A DNA stretch of 64,000 nt, taken from positions 3,738,501-3,802,500 of the forward strand of contig NZ_JAHSTX010000001.1 in assembly GCF_019145375.1 (NCBI RefSeq), in the 5' to 3' direction. The position numbers were made by a program, and so were the translations under genes. Shown piece after piece: positions 9,153 to 18,300 of this stretch. Positions within the stretch are counted from its first letter, which is position 1. Every line of letters starts with the position of its first letter. This DNA is from Pseudomonas triticicola. Lineage in GTDB: Bacteria > Pseudomonadota > Gammaproteobacteria > Pseudomonadales > Pseudomonadaceae. The notes below the pieces were generated by a model. The model saw only the letters and a program-made list of their open reading frames with translations. It searched no databases and had not been told where the DNA came from.

Positions 9153-12050
9153 TCAGTCTGTGACCCGGGTAAATACGGCAAGAATTTGAATAAATGGCAC
9201 AGGTTCTATGGTGTGAGTGTCCTGCACCCAGGTCTGGTAGTCGGCAAACACCTTTTCAATCCGGTTCAGACGCTCTTCTTTGCGAGCGGCCTTGAAATGC
9301 TCCGCCTGACTGGAACCTTCCAGTTGCAGATCGAGCTGCAGGACCTGACGCCCCTTAAGCGCCTTGAGCTCGGCCAGCTGACGCTCCAGCTGCGGTCGGT
9401 GTGCGGCGATGTAATCCTGTTGCAGTTGCTGCATCTGCTTGCGCGCAGCGGTAATCACTGCCGGCCGCAGACGTTCTAGCTGAACGATAGCCAGCGGCTG
9501 AGCGCGGTTAGGCAAGCGGTTGTCCAGCTGCAGGCGCTGCAACCACGCTTCGGCAGGTTCAATGCCCGTGACCGCGTCGTTACGGATCCTGATGGCGAAC
9601 CACTTCCAGATCACTGGGTGTGCCTTGCGGTTGGGAATCAGGCCACTGACCAGGAACACACTCTCGTCGGGTTGCATTAGCTGGGTGACCCGGTCGATAT
9701 CCGGCAGCGCTAGTACCGGCGCACTGTGCCGAGCCACTTGGGCCAGCAGCTTGTCTTGCAGCCATTGGATCGCCGGATGTTGGGGCCAGAGGTAGTGCAG
9801 CTTGGGCCAGGCGTTCTCGTCCTGACGACTACGGCGAATTTCTTCGGCAAAACGCTGCTTGTCAGCGGTAAGTACCAGGCTGCCATCTTCCGGGCGGATC
9901 TCCGGGGGTAGGAAGCGGAAACGGTAGTCCAGGTCGTCCGGAGGCGTCAGGGTGATGGTTTGACGCTCATTGTTGGCCGTGAAGTTGACCTGGCGGCGCT
10001 CACGGTTGATGGCTTCCAGCGCCTGACGAGCGAACTCATAGTCACTGGGGAACAAGCTGAAGCCGTCGACGGTGAACTGCTCTACCTGCTCAGGAGTTTT
10101 TGGCTGCACGGCCTCGGGGTTGAGAAACAGCGCAAGCAGATCGTCGCCTTCATTACTGTCATCGGCTTGGTATTGCTGATCAAACGATTGTGCGTCGGTG
10201 CCGGTGGCCATGGCCTGCATGGTCAACGCTTCTTCAGCGTCCGCATCGTGGACCTTCATGAAAGTGGCTGGATCACCGATGTTACGGTAGGCCTGATCGT
10301 CCTTCTCCTTGAGGATTTCCAGTATGCGCTGGTCGCCCTTGACCGTCGGGTTGCTACTCTGGGCAATCAGGTAGGTGATGATCGGCGTCTGTTTTTGGCC
10401 GTAGCGGTCAACCCGACCGTTGCGCTGCTGGAATACCATCAGCGACCAGGGCAGATCAAAATGCACCAGACGATGAGACAGGTAGTGCAGGTTGATACCC
10501 TCACTAGCCACGTCCGAACACAGCAATACACGCAGCTTGCTTTCCGGCTTGCCGAAGGCTTCGACGATGGATTGCTGTTCTATGTCGCTCATGCCGCCAT
10601 GCAGTATCTGGATGGCATCGTCCTTAAGCTTCAGATCCTGCTGCAATTGGGCCTGCAGCCAGTTGAGCGTTTCGATACGTTCACTGAAGATCACCAAGCG
10701 GTCGTCAGTGTCGCTCTTCTTCCAGCCAAAGTCCTTGCTGTTCAGCAGGCCGAGAAATTCCCGATATTTGTTGAAGCTGGTCGGGGTGATGTTGCGCAAG
10801 GCATGCTGAAGGTAGTGGAGCGCTTCAATTTCAGCCTGCTCGTCGGTGCTGGCACCCTTACCCTGCAACTTGGCAATGCGTTGCTTGACCGATATCTCGG
10901 CGGCAGCCGGCGAGCTAAACATGGCTTTCTGCAGGCCGATACGCACTAACTGGCCGTTGCTAGTCGCACTATGCTCGCCACGGTAGGTGAAGGGCACATC
11001 AAGCAGGGCTTGGTAAGCACCCTCCTCCTCCAGCGAGGCATACAGGTAGATGTCCTTGACTACCCGCTCCTTGAACTCCTGCTTTACCTGGTCGCGGATG
11101 TCCTTCTTGAAGCGCCGGATGACCAGCCCCTTATCGCGGAAGTCCTCCTTGGCGTAGTCGTCCGGATCGGAAATAGCAGTCGGGTCAAGCATGTTCATCA
11201 GGCTGGCGAAGCTGCGCGCCTTGCCGTCATGCGGCGTGGCCGAGAGCATGATCAGCGTATCGGAGCGGCCAGCCAGCAGTTGCGCGAGCTTGGCACGCTG
11301 CGAGCCACTGCTGCGCTCGGCGACGTTATGGGCCTCGTCGATGACAATAATGTCCCAGTAGGCCTCTTCCAGATGGCGGCGATACTCGTTGTCCTGCTTC
11401 AGCGTGTCGATAGAGATGATCGACTTATCGTAGTAGTAGAAAGGGTTGTGATTACCCGGTATGTGATTGCGCACACGCTGCAGGCCGGCGGAGTCCAGCC
11501 GAGTCAGCGGGATAGTGAATCGGTTCCACATCTCCTTCTGGAACTGGGTCATCATGCTTTTCAGCGTCAGCACCAGAATGCGCTTGCCGCGGCCCCGGCG
11601 GATCAGCTCCGTCATCAGGATGCCGGCTTCCAGGGTTTTCCCCAGGCCCACCGAGTCGGCAATAAGGATCCTCTGGCGATTCTGCTTAAGCGCCTGCAGC
11701 GCTGGGTCGAGCTGGTAAGGCACTGTATCCATCGCTGCGCGATGGCCCAGATGAATCTTGCCATCTGCTGGAGTGATCTGCCGCAGCTGGGTTTCGATGA
11801 ACAGACGGCTCTTCTCGAAGCCTGGAGTGGTGTCCTGCTCGAAGCGGGTATCTGCCGGATCCAGAATACGGATCACGTCAGCCTGCTCCTCTAGCCGAGA
11901 GAGAAACTGCGCACTCTTGCCATTGACCAGCTCGGATAACCCATCGACGGTGAGGATGTAACCACCGTCATCGCAGGGATCAGCTCGGCGCACTACCCAT
12001 TCGCAGTCACGGATAACGACGCGAGCGCCTGGAGCATAAAGACTTTGCAT
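9153..12050 (-). CDS. SNF2/RapA-family helicase (DrmD-like)
   Basis: A 965-residue SNF2-type ATPase. Motif I is DSVGLGKT near residue 130, motif II DEAH near 237, motif III SATPHDGK near 270, and motif VI QRNGRVDRYGQK near 547, which is the RapA/HepA and DrmD style of SNF2 C-terminal lobe. The last 150 residues are rich in Gln, Arg and Leu and look like a helical coiled coil. ATG at 12050 was chosen over an upstream alternative start because AGGAA sits just before it. Its place directly before the methyltransferase matches drmD-drmMI in class 1 DISARM. It probably translocates on double-stranded DNA rather than unwinding it, as SNF2 proteins do. Confidence 0.88.
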   Translation of the reverse strand: MQSLYAPGARVVIRDCEWVVRRADPCDDGGYILTVDGLSELVNGKSAQFLSRLEEQADVIRILDPADTRFEQDTTPGFEKSRLFIETQLRQITPADGKIHLGHRAAMDTVPYQLDPALQALKQNRQRILIADSVGLGKTLEAGILMTELIRRGRGKRILVLTLKSMMTQFQKEMWNRFTIPLTRLDSAGLQRVRNHIPGNHNPFYYYDKSIISIDTLKQDNEYRRHLEEAYWDIIVIDEAHNVAERSSGSQRAKLAQLLAGRSDTLIMLSATPHDGKARSFASLMNMLDPTAISDPDDYAKEDFRDKGLVIRRFKKDIRDQVKQEFKERVVKDIYLYASLEEEGAYQALLDVPFTYRGEHSATSNGQLVRIGLQKAMFSSPAAAEISVKQRIAKLQGKGASTDEQAEIEALHYLQHALRNITPTSFNKYREFLGLLNSKDFGWKKSDTDDRLVIFSERIETLNWLQAQLQQDLKLKDDAIQILHGGMSDIEQQSIVEAFGKPESKLRVLLCSDVASEGINLHYLSHRLVHFDLPWSLMVFQQRNGRVDRYGQKQTPIITYLIAQSSNPTVKGDQRILEILKEKDDQAYRNIGDPATFMKVHDADAEEALTMQAMATGTDAQSFDQQYQADDSNEGDDLLALFLNPEAVQPKTPEQVEQFTVDGFSLFPSDYEFARQALEAINRERRQVNFTANNERQTITLTPPDDLDYRFRFLPPEIRPEDGSLVLTADKQRFAEEIRRSRQDENAWPKLHYLWPQHPAIQWLQDKLLAQVARHSAPVLALPDIDRVTQLMQPDESVFLVSGLIPNRKAHPVIWKWFAIRIRNDAVTGIEPAEAWLQRLQLDNRLPNRAQPLAIVQLERLRPAVITAARKQMQQLQQDYIAAHRPQLERQLAELKALKGRQVLQLDLQLEGSSQAEHFKAARKEERLNRIEKVFADYQTWVQDTHTIEPVPFIQILAVFTRVTD

Positions 12051-12206
12051 TGAAAATTCCTGTAACAGACACGACCCCGACATCCAGTGTCATGTGACGA
12101 CAACGATAATGGCCGGATGATGCGACATATCCACCAGTGAGGTGAAGCCTTAACTGGATATTTAGCTGACCGGATGAAAATCATGCGGCAATGGGCGGCC
12201 AACCAC

Positions 12207-12247
12207 CGCTCACCAGTTCCGACTGTAGTGATGCGCACTGGTGAGCG
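12207..12247. repeat. 11-bp inverted repeat between the GmrSD-like and SNF2 genes
   Basis: Arms CGCTCACCAGT (12207-12217) and ACTGGTGAGCG (12237-12247) match perfectly and enclose 19 bases. The element lies in the 214-base gap after the DUF262+DUF1524 gene, the widest internal gap of the module. There is no T-run beside it on the minus strand, so it is more likely an operator, RNA processing site or weak attenuator than a standard terminator. Confidence 0.5.
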
Positions 12248-12264
12248 CTGCCATTTACTCCACG

Positions 12265-14295
12265 CTACTCAACGGCAAAACGCCTTTGGTAATGGCGCTG
12301 CATTGCCGCCAGCATCGACGCCTGATGTTCAGCCGCCCATGTATCTCCCCATTCGTCGTTCGAGTAGATCAAGTCCATTTTCAAAGAGTCTGGCCGCTTC
12401 TCAAGGGCTCGCTTATTGAGGAATCGCTGGCGCTTTTCGTTGTATGGCAGATTGCTGTACTCGGAGTTAATGCTACGCGAGACCAGCGCCAGATTGCCAA
12501 AGCGGTTCAGCCAGGTGTTGGTGACCTTATTGGTATCGGTCGCCTGTGGATTCTGCGGCGAAATATGCTCCACCGAGTTTTTGGCTGTGAAGCGGAAGTT
12601 GCCCCATGCATCATGATCACAATGCTTCTCATGCCAGAGCACGAAGTCCAGTTTGTAGAACCAGTAATGGGAAAATTCCACGCCGTAGTCGCCGGGCAGC
12701 ACTGCCTCGAATTGAAGCTCGGTAGCGGTACGCCAGGGCTCGTCCATGAATCCCCGCGTGCGCACTACCAAAGGATCGCTCGTCACCTCCCCGAGGAGTT
12801 GGTTATCCAAATGGCACAGGAAGTCGTAGTAGCGCTCAACCTCTCCCACGCCGCCACGTAACGTTTGCGCGTGCTTGTGGATGAAATAGAGGAAAGGTGT
12901 CACCCAATAATGGGTGGTGATCTCCTGGGAGTGGTAGAGCATGCTCTGCAGTAACGACATGCCTTGTTTCAGATCGTTGTCACGGCTGCGACTGATGTAA
13001 CGTTTATCATCATTGGCAGAGATCGAGGTGTGGCAAATTTGATGAATTTCGTCATCGCCCTGGTCGACCCATTTGATGACGTATTCATCCCAAAGCACCC
13101 GCATACGCCAGAGCAGGTCAATGAACCCTTGCGCCCTTGCGGTACGCTGCGCTGGCTCCGCCGACAGCAGTAAGTGGGCCTCGAACAAGGTAAGTAGGTT
13201 CCGATCCAGCACGCGGGGCACATCCGGCTGCCCTTGCTCTTTCAACCAGATACGCAGCACATGCAGAAGGAACAGTGGGAAGCCAATAATACTACGCGCC
13301 CATGGCGCTTCGCCTTCATCCACCGCGATGGCCGCTGAACCATTGTCAAACCTGGTAACTGCGCCGTTGACGATTTTCTCCAAAGTCAGTCGTTCAGCGG
13401 ATTCCGCTTGTGCAGCCTCGGCTCTTCGCGACAGCAGCCCGTGCACAGCTGCCGCGTGCAGCAACTGCCCCTTGCTATAGAGACCACCCAGACGGTGAGC
13501 CTCCAGCTGAGTTTCCTGGCAAAGGTTACGTTCGACAAAACCACTCATGTCGGCACAGGCATTCCACAAAGCCGCGTAACGCGAACGGCTTTCTGCAGGG
13601 ATGTCGCGCAATAGCCTGGCCTTGAGAATTTCGTGATGTTGGAGCTGGATGCCGCGGTTGTTGATGACTTCGAACAACTTGTTCAAGTCCATCCCCTCAG
13701 GCACCTGTGTGAGCACGAGCGAGACGTTGCGATAAACGAAGCCAGCCAGCGCCTTGAGATATTCATCATCCACAGGTCCGCCATCCGCACGCTTATAGGT
13801 CTGTTTGAAGGAAACCATCAATTGCTGAGCTTCTCTCATGCTTTGGGTATCGAGGATCTCAGGGCTCGCTCCCCCCTTGCCCGGCATCATGCTGGCAAGG
13901 AAGGCGTTCACTTGCTCGCGAATCGAGAAGTGCAAACGCGGAATCACACCGTCTTTCAGCACCACCCTGCTGAAATCCCCCATCACCTGGTTCCATATGG
14001 CGATCGTGCTGAGCATCCACAGCGTAGTAAAGCGCTGCTGCCCGTCGATCAGGTCGAAGCGGCGCAAGCCCTTAAGGCGGTCTTGCTCAGAGGTTTTTTC
14101 GACCAGCAGGGCACCACCCAGAAAGAACTGCTCATCGCGCCGATCGAAGGCATTGGCCATATCGGTCAGTAACGTCTTTATCTGATCGTCACCCCAAACG
14201 TACAAGCGCTGATAGATGGGCACGTTGAAGCACCAGGCCGCGTCGTCTTGATTAACCAGCTGTTCCAAGGTGAAGAGACGGGAATCAATACGCAT
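12265..14295 (-). CDS. GmrSD-like protein: DUF262 NTPase plus DUF1524 HNH-type nuclease
   Basis: The 676-residue product has an N-terminal DUF262 domain with YQRLYVWG at 29-36 and the hallmark DGQQR at 84-88, followed further on by NNRGIQLQ. The C-terminal 100 residues hold a DUF1524 signature: EHISPQ at about 576-581, then NRFGNLALVSRSIN and NSEYSNLPYNEK-type sequence. DUF262 plus DUF1524 is the architecture of GmrSD, a type IV restriction enzyme that uses NTP and cuts modified (glucosylated hydroxymethylcytosine) DNA; SspE and BrxU are relatives. Here it is a single fused chain, as in many GmrSD homologues. ATG at 14295 overlaps the end of the upstream DUF262 gene by 11 bases, so the two are probably translationally coupled. 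It may be the nuclease of the module (inference). Confidence 0.85.
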   Translation of the reverse strand: MRIDSRLFTLEQLVNQDDAAWCFNVPIYQRLYVWGDDQIKTLLTDMANAFDRRDEQFFLGGALLVEKTSEQDRLKGLRRFDLIDGQQRFTTLWMLSTIAIWNQVMGDFSRVVLKDGVIPRLHFSIREQVNAFLASMMPGKGGASPEILDTQSMREAQQLMVSFKQTYKRADGGPVDDEYLKALAGFVYRNVSLVLTQVPEGMDLNKLFEVINNRGIQLQHHEILKARLLRDIPAESRSRYAALWNACADMSGFVERNLCQETQLEAHRLGGLYSKGQLLHAAAVHGLLSRRAEAAQAESAERLTLEKIVNGAVTRFDNGSAAIAVDEGEAPWARSIIGFPLFLLHVLRIWLKEQGQPDVPRVLDRNLLTLFEAHLLLSAEPAQRTARAQGFIDLLWRMRVLWDEYVIKWVDQGDDEIHQICHTSISANDDKRYISRSRDNDLKQGMSLLQSMLYHSQEITTHYWVTPFLYFIHKHAQTLRGGVGEVERYYDFLCHLDNQLLGEVTSDPLVVRTRGFMDEPWRTATELQFEAVLPGDYGVEFSHYWFYKLDFVLWHEKHCDHDAWGNFRFTAKNSVEHISPQNPQATDTNKVTNTWLNRFGNLALVSRSINSEYSNLPYNEKRQRFLNKRALEKRPDSLKMDLIYSNDEWGDTWAAEHQASMLAAMQRHYQRRFAVE

Positions 14296-15805
14296 GGCGA
14301 TCTTCCTGGCAAGCCTTCAAGTACGTTTCGAGCCATTGCGATTTACTCGCAAGGCTCAAGCATTCGGAATCCAACTGCCCTTGATAGAACTCCAGGACTG
14401 CCCTCTTGTATCGTCCCTGCACACCCTGCCCTGTTGCTACCGTTTCGTGGGCATACGAAGACGCCACCGCTTGTTGTCGGTGCTGAAGAAAGTCCAGCAC
14501 CTGCTTCGGGTGGTAACTCTGGGCAATCACATCCAACAGGTTCAGCTCCGCCAGCCTGAAGAAATTGGCCGCGGTTTCCTGCTTGACCTGTTTTTTCTCC
14601 AAGCGAATCGCACCCAGCAAAAACTCCAGGCGCAGGGCAAAGGCGGTCAGTTGTTCAACTTCGAACTGATCGACATACATCAGGCTGCACAGCATGAAGA
14701 TCTCGCGCAGGTACTCTTGGTTATTGCGCAGCAGCTGTTTGTAGATCGTGCGGAACGTGCTCACCTGCAGGCATGGCGCAGGATCATTCATCAGCCGTTG
14801 CAGCAACGCTGCGTACTTGTCTGCGTAAAGAAAGAACCCAACACCTTCATGGATGGGCTGACGCAACGCCATGGGCAGGCTTGCAGGATTTTGACCGACT
14901 CGCAGCTGGCTGCCCTGCAGCACGTAATCGCCATCTCCCGCCAGAGTCATGCAGGACGCTAGCCGATTGTGCCGAGTCGCATAGAGCGGCACGCTGTCAA
15001 TGCGGCTACGGCTGTCGGCGACGTGGGGCCAAGTGTCGCGCTGGAATTCTGCCAGGAGCGGTTCGTGCCTCCCCGCAGGCGTGTGCGATCCGCGCCAACG
15101 CCGCGCACGCCAGAGAAAACGATTGAATAAGTTAGGGGCAAAGTCCTGACCAGGGCTTAGCACCGCCGGGTGGCGTTGTAGACACTCCCAACGCTCCGCA
15201 CAGTGCCGCTGCAGTGCTGCCTTGAGTTCGGTCTTCCCTTGCGCATAGTCGATCGCACGCAGGTGGTAGGCCTTGAGCAGGTCAGTGGCCTCCAAGCGCA
15301 CCCCGCGGTTGTTCTGGGTGTCGAAAAAGGTGAAAGCGAGATCGGTGCTGTCCACTTCGATCACTGTCAGCCGTAGCCTTTCGATGATCTGCGGCGTAAT
15401 CGCCTCCATTTGCTTCAATGCCTGCAACCCTTCAGCAATATGTCGCGCGGATTGGCCCGAATAGCTGAGTGCCTGCCCCACTGGCAACTTGCCGGTAGAG
15501 CGGTGGTACAACAGCGACAGCGCGGTGATGCGCTGCTGACCATCGATGATGAACCGCTTCGACTGGTTTGCGTCGCGATGCAGTAGTACCCCGCCCATGT
15601 AGTAAGGCAAGCTGGTATCCGACTGTTCTGCATATGCTGCTAGGTCACTGACCAATTGCGTCAGCTTATCTGGCCCCCAGACGAAACCACGCTGATAGCT
15701 GTCCAATGCCAATGGCCAATCGCTTGCATTGAGCAATTCGGCGAAAGGCAGAGTACTGACCCGCACAAGCGAATTCGGCTTGGCGGTCAGGAATTCCCAG
15801 CTCAA
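14285..15805 (-). CDS. DUF262 domain protein without a DUF1524 nuclease domain
   Basis: About 506 residues. The DUF262 hallmarks are present: YQRGFVWG near residue 37, DGQQRITAL near 88 and QNNRGVRLE near 164. The C-terminal half is helical and shows no EHI-PQ/GNL DUF1524 signature, unlike its neighbour. The start is uncertain: a TTG at 15805 overlaps the stop of the previous gene as TTGA and has GGGA six bases upstream, while another TTG at 15817 is also possible; no ATG lies near. It may act as an NTPase or sensor partner (GmrS-like) for the neighbouring nuclease protein. That pairing is inferred from gene order and overlap only. Confidence 0.78.
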   Translation of the reverse strand: MSWEFLTAKPNSLVRVSTLPFAELLNASDWPLALDSYQRGFVWGPDKLTQLVSDLAAYAEQSDTSLPYYMGGVLLHRDANQSKRFIIDGQQRITALSLLYHRSTGKLPVGQALSYSGQSARHIAEGLQALKQMEAITPQIIERLRLTVIEVDSTDLAFTFFDTQNNRGVRLEATDLLKAYHLRAIDYAQGKTELKAALQRHCAERWECLQRHPAVLSPGQDFAPNLFNRFLWRARRWRGSHTPAGRHEPLLAEFQRDTWPHVADSRSRIDSVPLYATRHNRLASCMTLAGDGDYVLQGSQLRVGQNPASLPMALRQPIHEGVGFFLYADKYAALLQRLMNDPAPCLQVSTFRTIYKQLLRNNQEYLREIFMLCSLMYVDQFEVEQLTAFALRLEFLLGAIRLEKKQVKQETAANFFRLAELNLLDVIAQSYHPKQVLDFLQHRQQAVASSYAHETVATGQGVQGRYKRAVLEFYQGQLDSECLSLASKSQWLETYLKACQEDRHAY

Positions 15806-16545
15806 TTTTCGTCCCAACGTCTACGCAGCGTCCTGATCAGTGCGTTCCCCCGCAACGCGCGACCGTCTGGCCCACAGAGCGCGACAGAACCTTCCGGCAA
15901 CCCAAAGACTTCTTCGATCCTTGCCCGGATGGTGCTCACTTTTGCATCCGAGCGCGCGGCCCGATAGCGAGCCGCCTTCCGGTTGCCGATAACGACCGTC
16001 GAGTCTTCTTCCTGGTCATCCGAAGCCTCCAGGTCCTCAGCATCCCAGGCCTCTTCCGTTTCATCCTCCTCGATAGGCTCGGCATCGTCGTCGACCTCTT
16101 CAGCCTCGTCAGCTTCAGCGGTCAGGTCAGCCAGTGTCTGGGCGTGGGAGTACCAAGTGCTGGCATCCTCTTGTTCCCACACCAGGCCATCCTGAACATG
16201 GAAAGTGCGCAAGGCAGCGGAAGACGGAACGTAATCGCTGAAACGCGACTTCACGGCTGGCAACCGTTCAAAGCCGGCCCCCAAGGCACGCAGCACTTTT
16301 TCTGGACCTGCAACCAGCAAAAACTCAGACCAGCACGGCTCGCGGAAATTGACGCTGACAGTACCGTACATATAGAGAGTCGCCCGGAATGATGCGTCCT
16401 GCTCGGCTAATTGGGTGAGTACCTGCATCACCGTGCGGTAGATGCTGAAACCTGCGTCCTCGATGGACTGCGAATCGACCTCGACGGTGGGTAGCGGCGA
16501 TTTACTGTTGACGAACGCGAGCTCCGTCACCGATTTCTTGATCAT
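15802..16545 (-). CDS. Protein of unknown function with acidic linker
   Basis: No family recognised. The protein (about 247 residues from ATG 16545; an ATG at 16554 is also possible) has three parts: an N-terminal region of about 125 residues with mixed alpha/beta character, a very acidic linker of about 55 residues made largely of Glu and Asp, and a basic C-terminal tail of about 55 residues with RKAARYRAARS and ending in LRRRWDEN. It is the first gene of the operon and its stop overlaps the next start (TTGA), which argues that it is a working component. The acidic stretch could mimic DNA or hold a partner, and the basic tail could bind nucleic acid; both are guesses from composition. Confidence 0.7.
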   Translation of the reverse strand: MIKKSVTELAFVNSKSPLPTVEVDSQSIEDAGFSIYRTVMQVLTQLAEQDASFRATLYMYGTVSVNFREPCWSEFLLVAGPEKVLRALGAGFERLPAVKSRFSDYVPSSAALRTFHVQDGLVWEQEDASTWYSHAQTLADLTAEADEAEEVDDDAEPIEEDETEEAWDAEDLEASDDQEEDSTVVIGNRKAARYRAARSDAKVSTIRARIEEVFGLPEGSVALCGPDGRALRGNALIRTLRRRWDEN

Positions 16546-16750
16546 TGCCTTCATTCCTTGAGCGGGACCTTGGGTGGGCTTCACGACCTAATTTGCCATG
16601 ATTGCAAACGTTGGGATGAGCGCACACAGCTGCGATAGCCATCCCGCGCGGAAGCCGCATGGTTGAGAAAGCATAATGCCACTATTACATGATAAGACTC
16701 TACAAGCCTCCGTCGAACCTGGCTTCAGGCTTGGGGTCACCACCTAGAAC
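16546..16750 (-). promoter_or_regulatory. Probable promoter region of the helicase-methylase-DUF262 operon
   Basis: No gene seen. This is the only sizeable non-coding stretch before the first gene of the leftward operon, so its promoter should lie here. An AAGGA ribosome-binding site stands before the ATG at 16545. A clear -35/-10 pair could not be picked with confidence. Confidence 0.4.
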
Positions 16751-17042
16751 AGCAGCGTCAACCGGGATCAACTGCGTGACTGCGCCAACCTGCTAGGAAA
16801 GCTGGTACCGTTAATTATTCTGCTCATCCTGAAACACCCAGAAAACTTGTGGGGAGCGTTATCCGGGTGTTGTTCAACTAGATGACTGCGATTGAAGCAA
16901 AGGTCGGCTTACAGGCAACACAACTGCTTGCCCACAGACCAGAAATACCCTTAACAGTATTTCAATTGGCATTAAATCTTCGAATACAATCCGATTTTCA
17001 GTGATTCAATCGATATGTTACTGGCTTGATTCAGCTACCCCG
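16751..17042 (+). repeat. Direct repeat copy A (about 290 bp), holding a gene 3'-end remnant
   Basis: This segment is homologous along its length to 23131-23432. The first 60 bases differ at about 5 positions; later parts match less well but keep blocks such as ATATGTTACTG/ACATGTTACTG near the end. Both copies can be read as the same peptide tail (VNRDQLRDCANLLGKLVP followed by a hydrophobic stretch and LWG). In this copy a TAG stop stands in frame just upstream (16745-16747), so no intact gene remains. The homology starts sharply at 16751. Confidence 0.8.
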
Positions 17043-17123
17043 AGGCTGCCGTAGGTACGGTACGGAGTCCGCAACGAACATTCACTAGGTGGTTAAAATG
17101 GTGTCCAATTAAATTAAGTGAAC

Positions 17124-17146
17124 ACCATTCCTTTCGGCGGAATGGT
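17124..17146 (-). terminator. Hairpin downstream of the patatin gene
   Basis: Arms ACCATTCC (17124-17131) and GGAATGGT (17139-17146) pair perfectly around a 7-base loop, 75 bases beyond the patatin stop. Read on the minus strand it is followed by GTTCACTTAATTT, which is AT-rich but not a clean T-run. It is a plausible weak terminator for the dynamin-patatin operon. The rest of 17043-17220 shows nothing else. Confidence 0.45.
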
Positions 17147-17220
17147 CGGGAAGAAGAGTCGATAGGCGCATAGCCTTGATTAGCGAGAGACTCGACAAAT
17201 CACCACTTTCCCCGCGCCGC

Positions 17221-18300
17221 TCACCTCAATCGCGCCATAGCGTCTGCAAGCACTTGATCAGCGCTATTGGACTCACGCTCAATGTTGACCGGAGCCGCTT
17301 CCGAAGCTCGTAACTCATTACGCGCCCTCTGTGCATTCAGCACGCGACCAACACACTGAAGCGTGTCCTGATAGCCCTGCTCGATCCACGATGGAATTTT
17401 CTCGCCATCAAAACCTAACAAGTCGCGAGCCCCCGCCAAAGGCCCATTCGCACGTGCCAAACTCTTGCTCGGGCGAATCTCCAAAATGGTGGCATCAGGG
17501 AATCGCTGCCTGCTCCAGACTGATCCATCACTCAGATGCGTGACGATGACCAGGTTGCAACCCGCCTCCAACAAGGGAGTAATCGGCGTATTGCCTTGCA
17601 TGGTTTGCCAACCACCCTGCCCTCCGTCTGACCAGCTTCGCCCATCATGGCGACGTGATTTGAAAAGCAACGGAAGCGCCGCCGAGGCCAGCAAGATGCG
17701 TTTCTGTTCCTCCTCATCTGCAATCGACTGGACATGGAAAAACTTTGAATGTGGCGTGTCACCAAAGCCAAGTTCAGCACAGAGAGCACGCGCTATATCC
17801 TCGAGCCCTCCCAAGCTCTCGTACAGAGAAACGTACAATGGCAGGCCGCGCTGCAGATCTTTGCTGACCAAGAACTCATCCATTAGTTGCTGCAACGGCT
17901 TGTCGTCTAGAAAACCGTCTTCCCAGCCATTCAGCCACTCGGGGAATTCGACATCAAAGCGCTGGGCTAGCCTCTTGGCGCCATGAGCTGCAGCAAGAAT
18001 GGCAGGCGCGCCGTTCATGCGTAATCCTGCAGCTACCAGCAATGACACATAGCCTGGCATTTTCAAACTCAAAGGGGAGCTTTTACTCAAACGCCCCCAC
18101 AATTCTTCCAGACGCTCAATGGCAACATCCAGCGAAGGCGCTGACGCGAGAATGCCCCCATTGAGTGCTCCGATACTTGCACCTGAAACAGCATCAATGC
18201 GTGTACCCAGCTCGCGCAACGCTTTCAGCACACCAACTTGGTATGCACCTTTCGCTCCTCCACCCGACAGCACCAAGCCCACTTTCAAGGATGCACTCAT
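17221..18300 (-). CDS. Patatin-like phospholipase
   Basis: The 359-residue protein has the patatin layout: oxyanion loop GGGAKG at residues 13-18, nucleophile elbow GASIG with Ser42, and the catalytic Asp in SDGGQGG near residue 225. No signal peptide or membrane helix is seen, so it should act from the cytoplasm on membrane phospholipids. Its ATG overlaps the stop of the RdcB-like gene (ATGA), indicating translational coupling as the last gene of the operon. Patatin enzymes serve as membrane-degrading effectors in CBASS (CapV), but there is no nucleotide cyclase gene here. Role as effector of a dynamin-based system is inference from context. Confidence 0.88.
   Translation of the reverse strand: MSASLKVGLVLSGGGAKGAYQVGVLKALRELGTRIDAVSGASIGALNGGILASAPSLDVAIERLEELWGRLSKSSPLSLKMPGYVSLLVAAGLRMNGAPAILAAAHGAKRLAQRFDVEFPEWLNGWEDGFLDDKPLQQLMDEFLVSKDLQRGLPLYVSLYESLGGLEDIARALCAELGFGDTPHSKFFHVQSIADEEEQKRILLASAALPLLFKSRRHDGRSWSDGGQGGWQTMQGNTPITPLLEAGCNLVIVTHLSDGSVWSRQRFPDATILEIRPSKSLARANGPLAGARDLLGFDGEKIPSWIEQGYQDTLQCVGRVLNAQRARNELRASEAAPVNIERESNSADQVLADAMARLR

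Noticed and set aside
1..12050. Firm call of complete class 1 DISARM
   Set aside because: drmB (DUF1998) and drmC (PLD) are not in the window and the helicase is cut at the edge, so only DISARM-like is justified.
17221..18300. CBASS system based on the patatin gene
   Set aside because: No CD-NTase cyclase gene and no nucleotide-binding effector domain are nearby; the neighbours are dynamin and RdcB-like genes.
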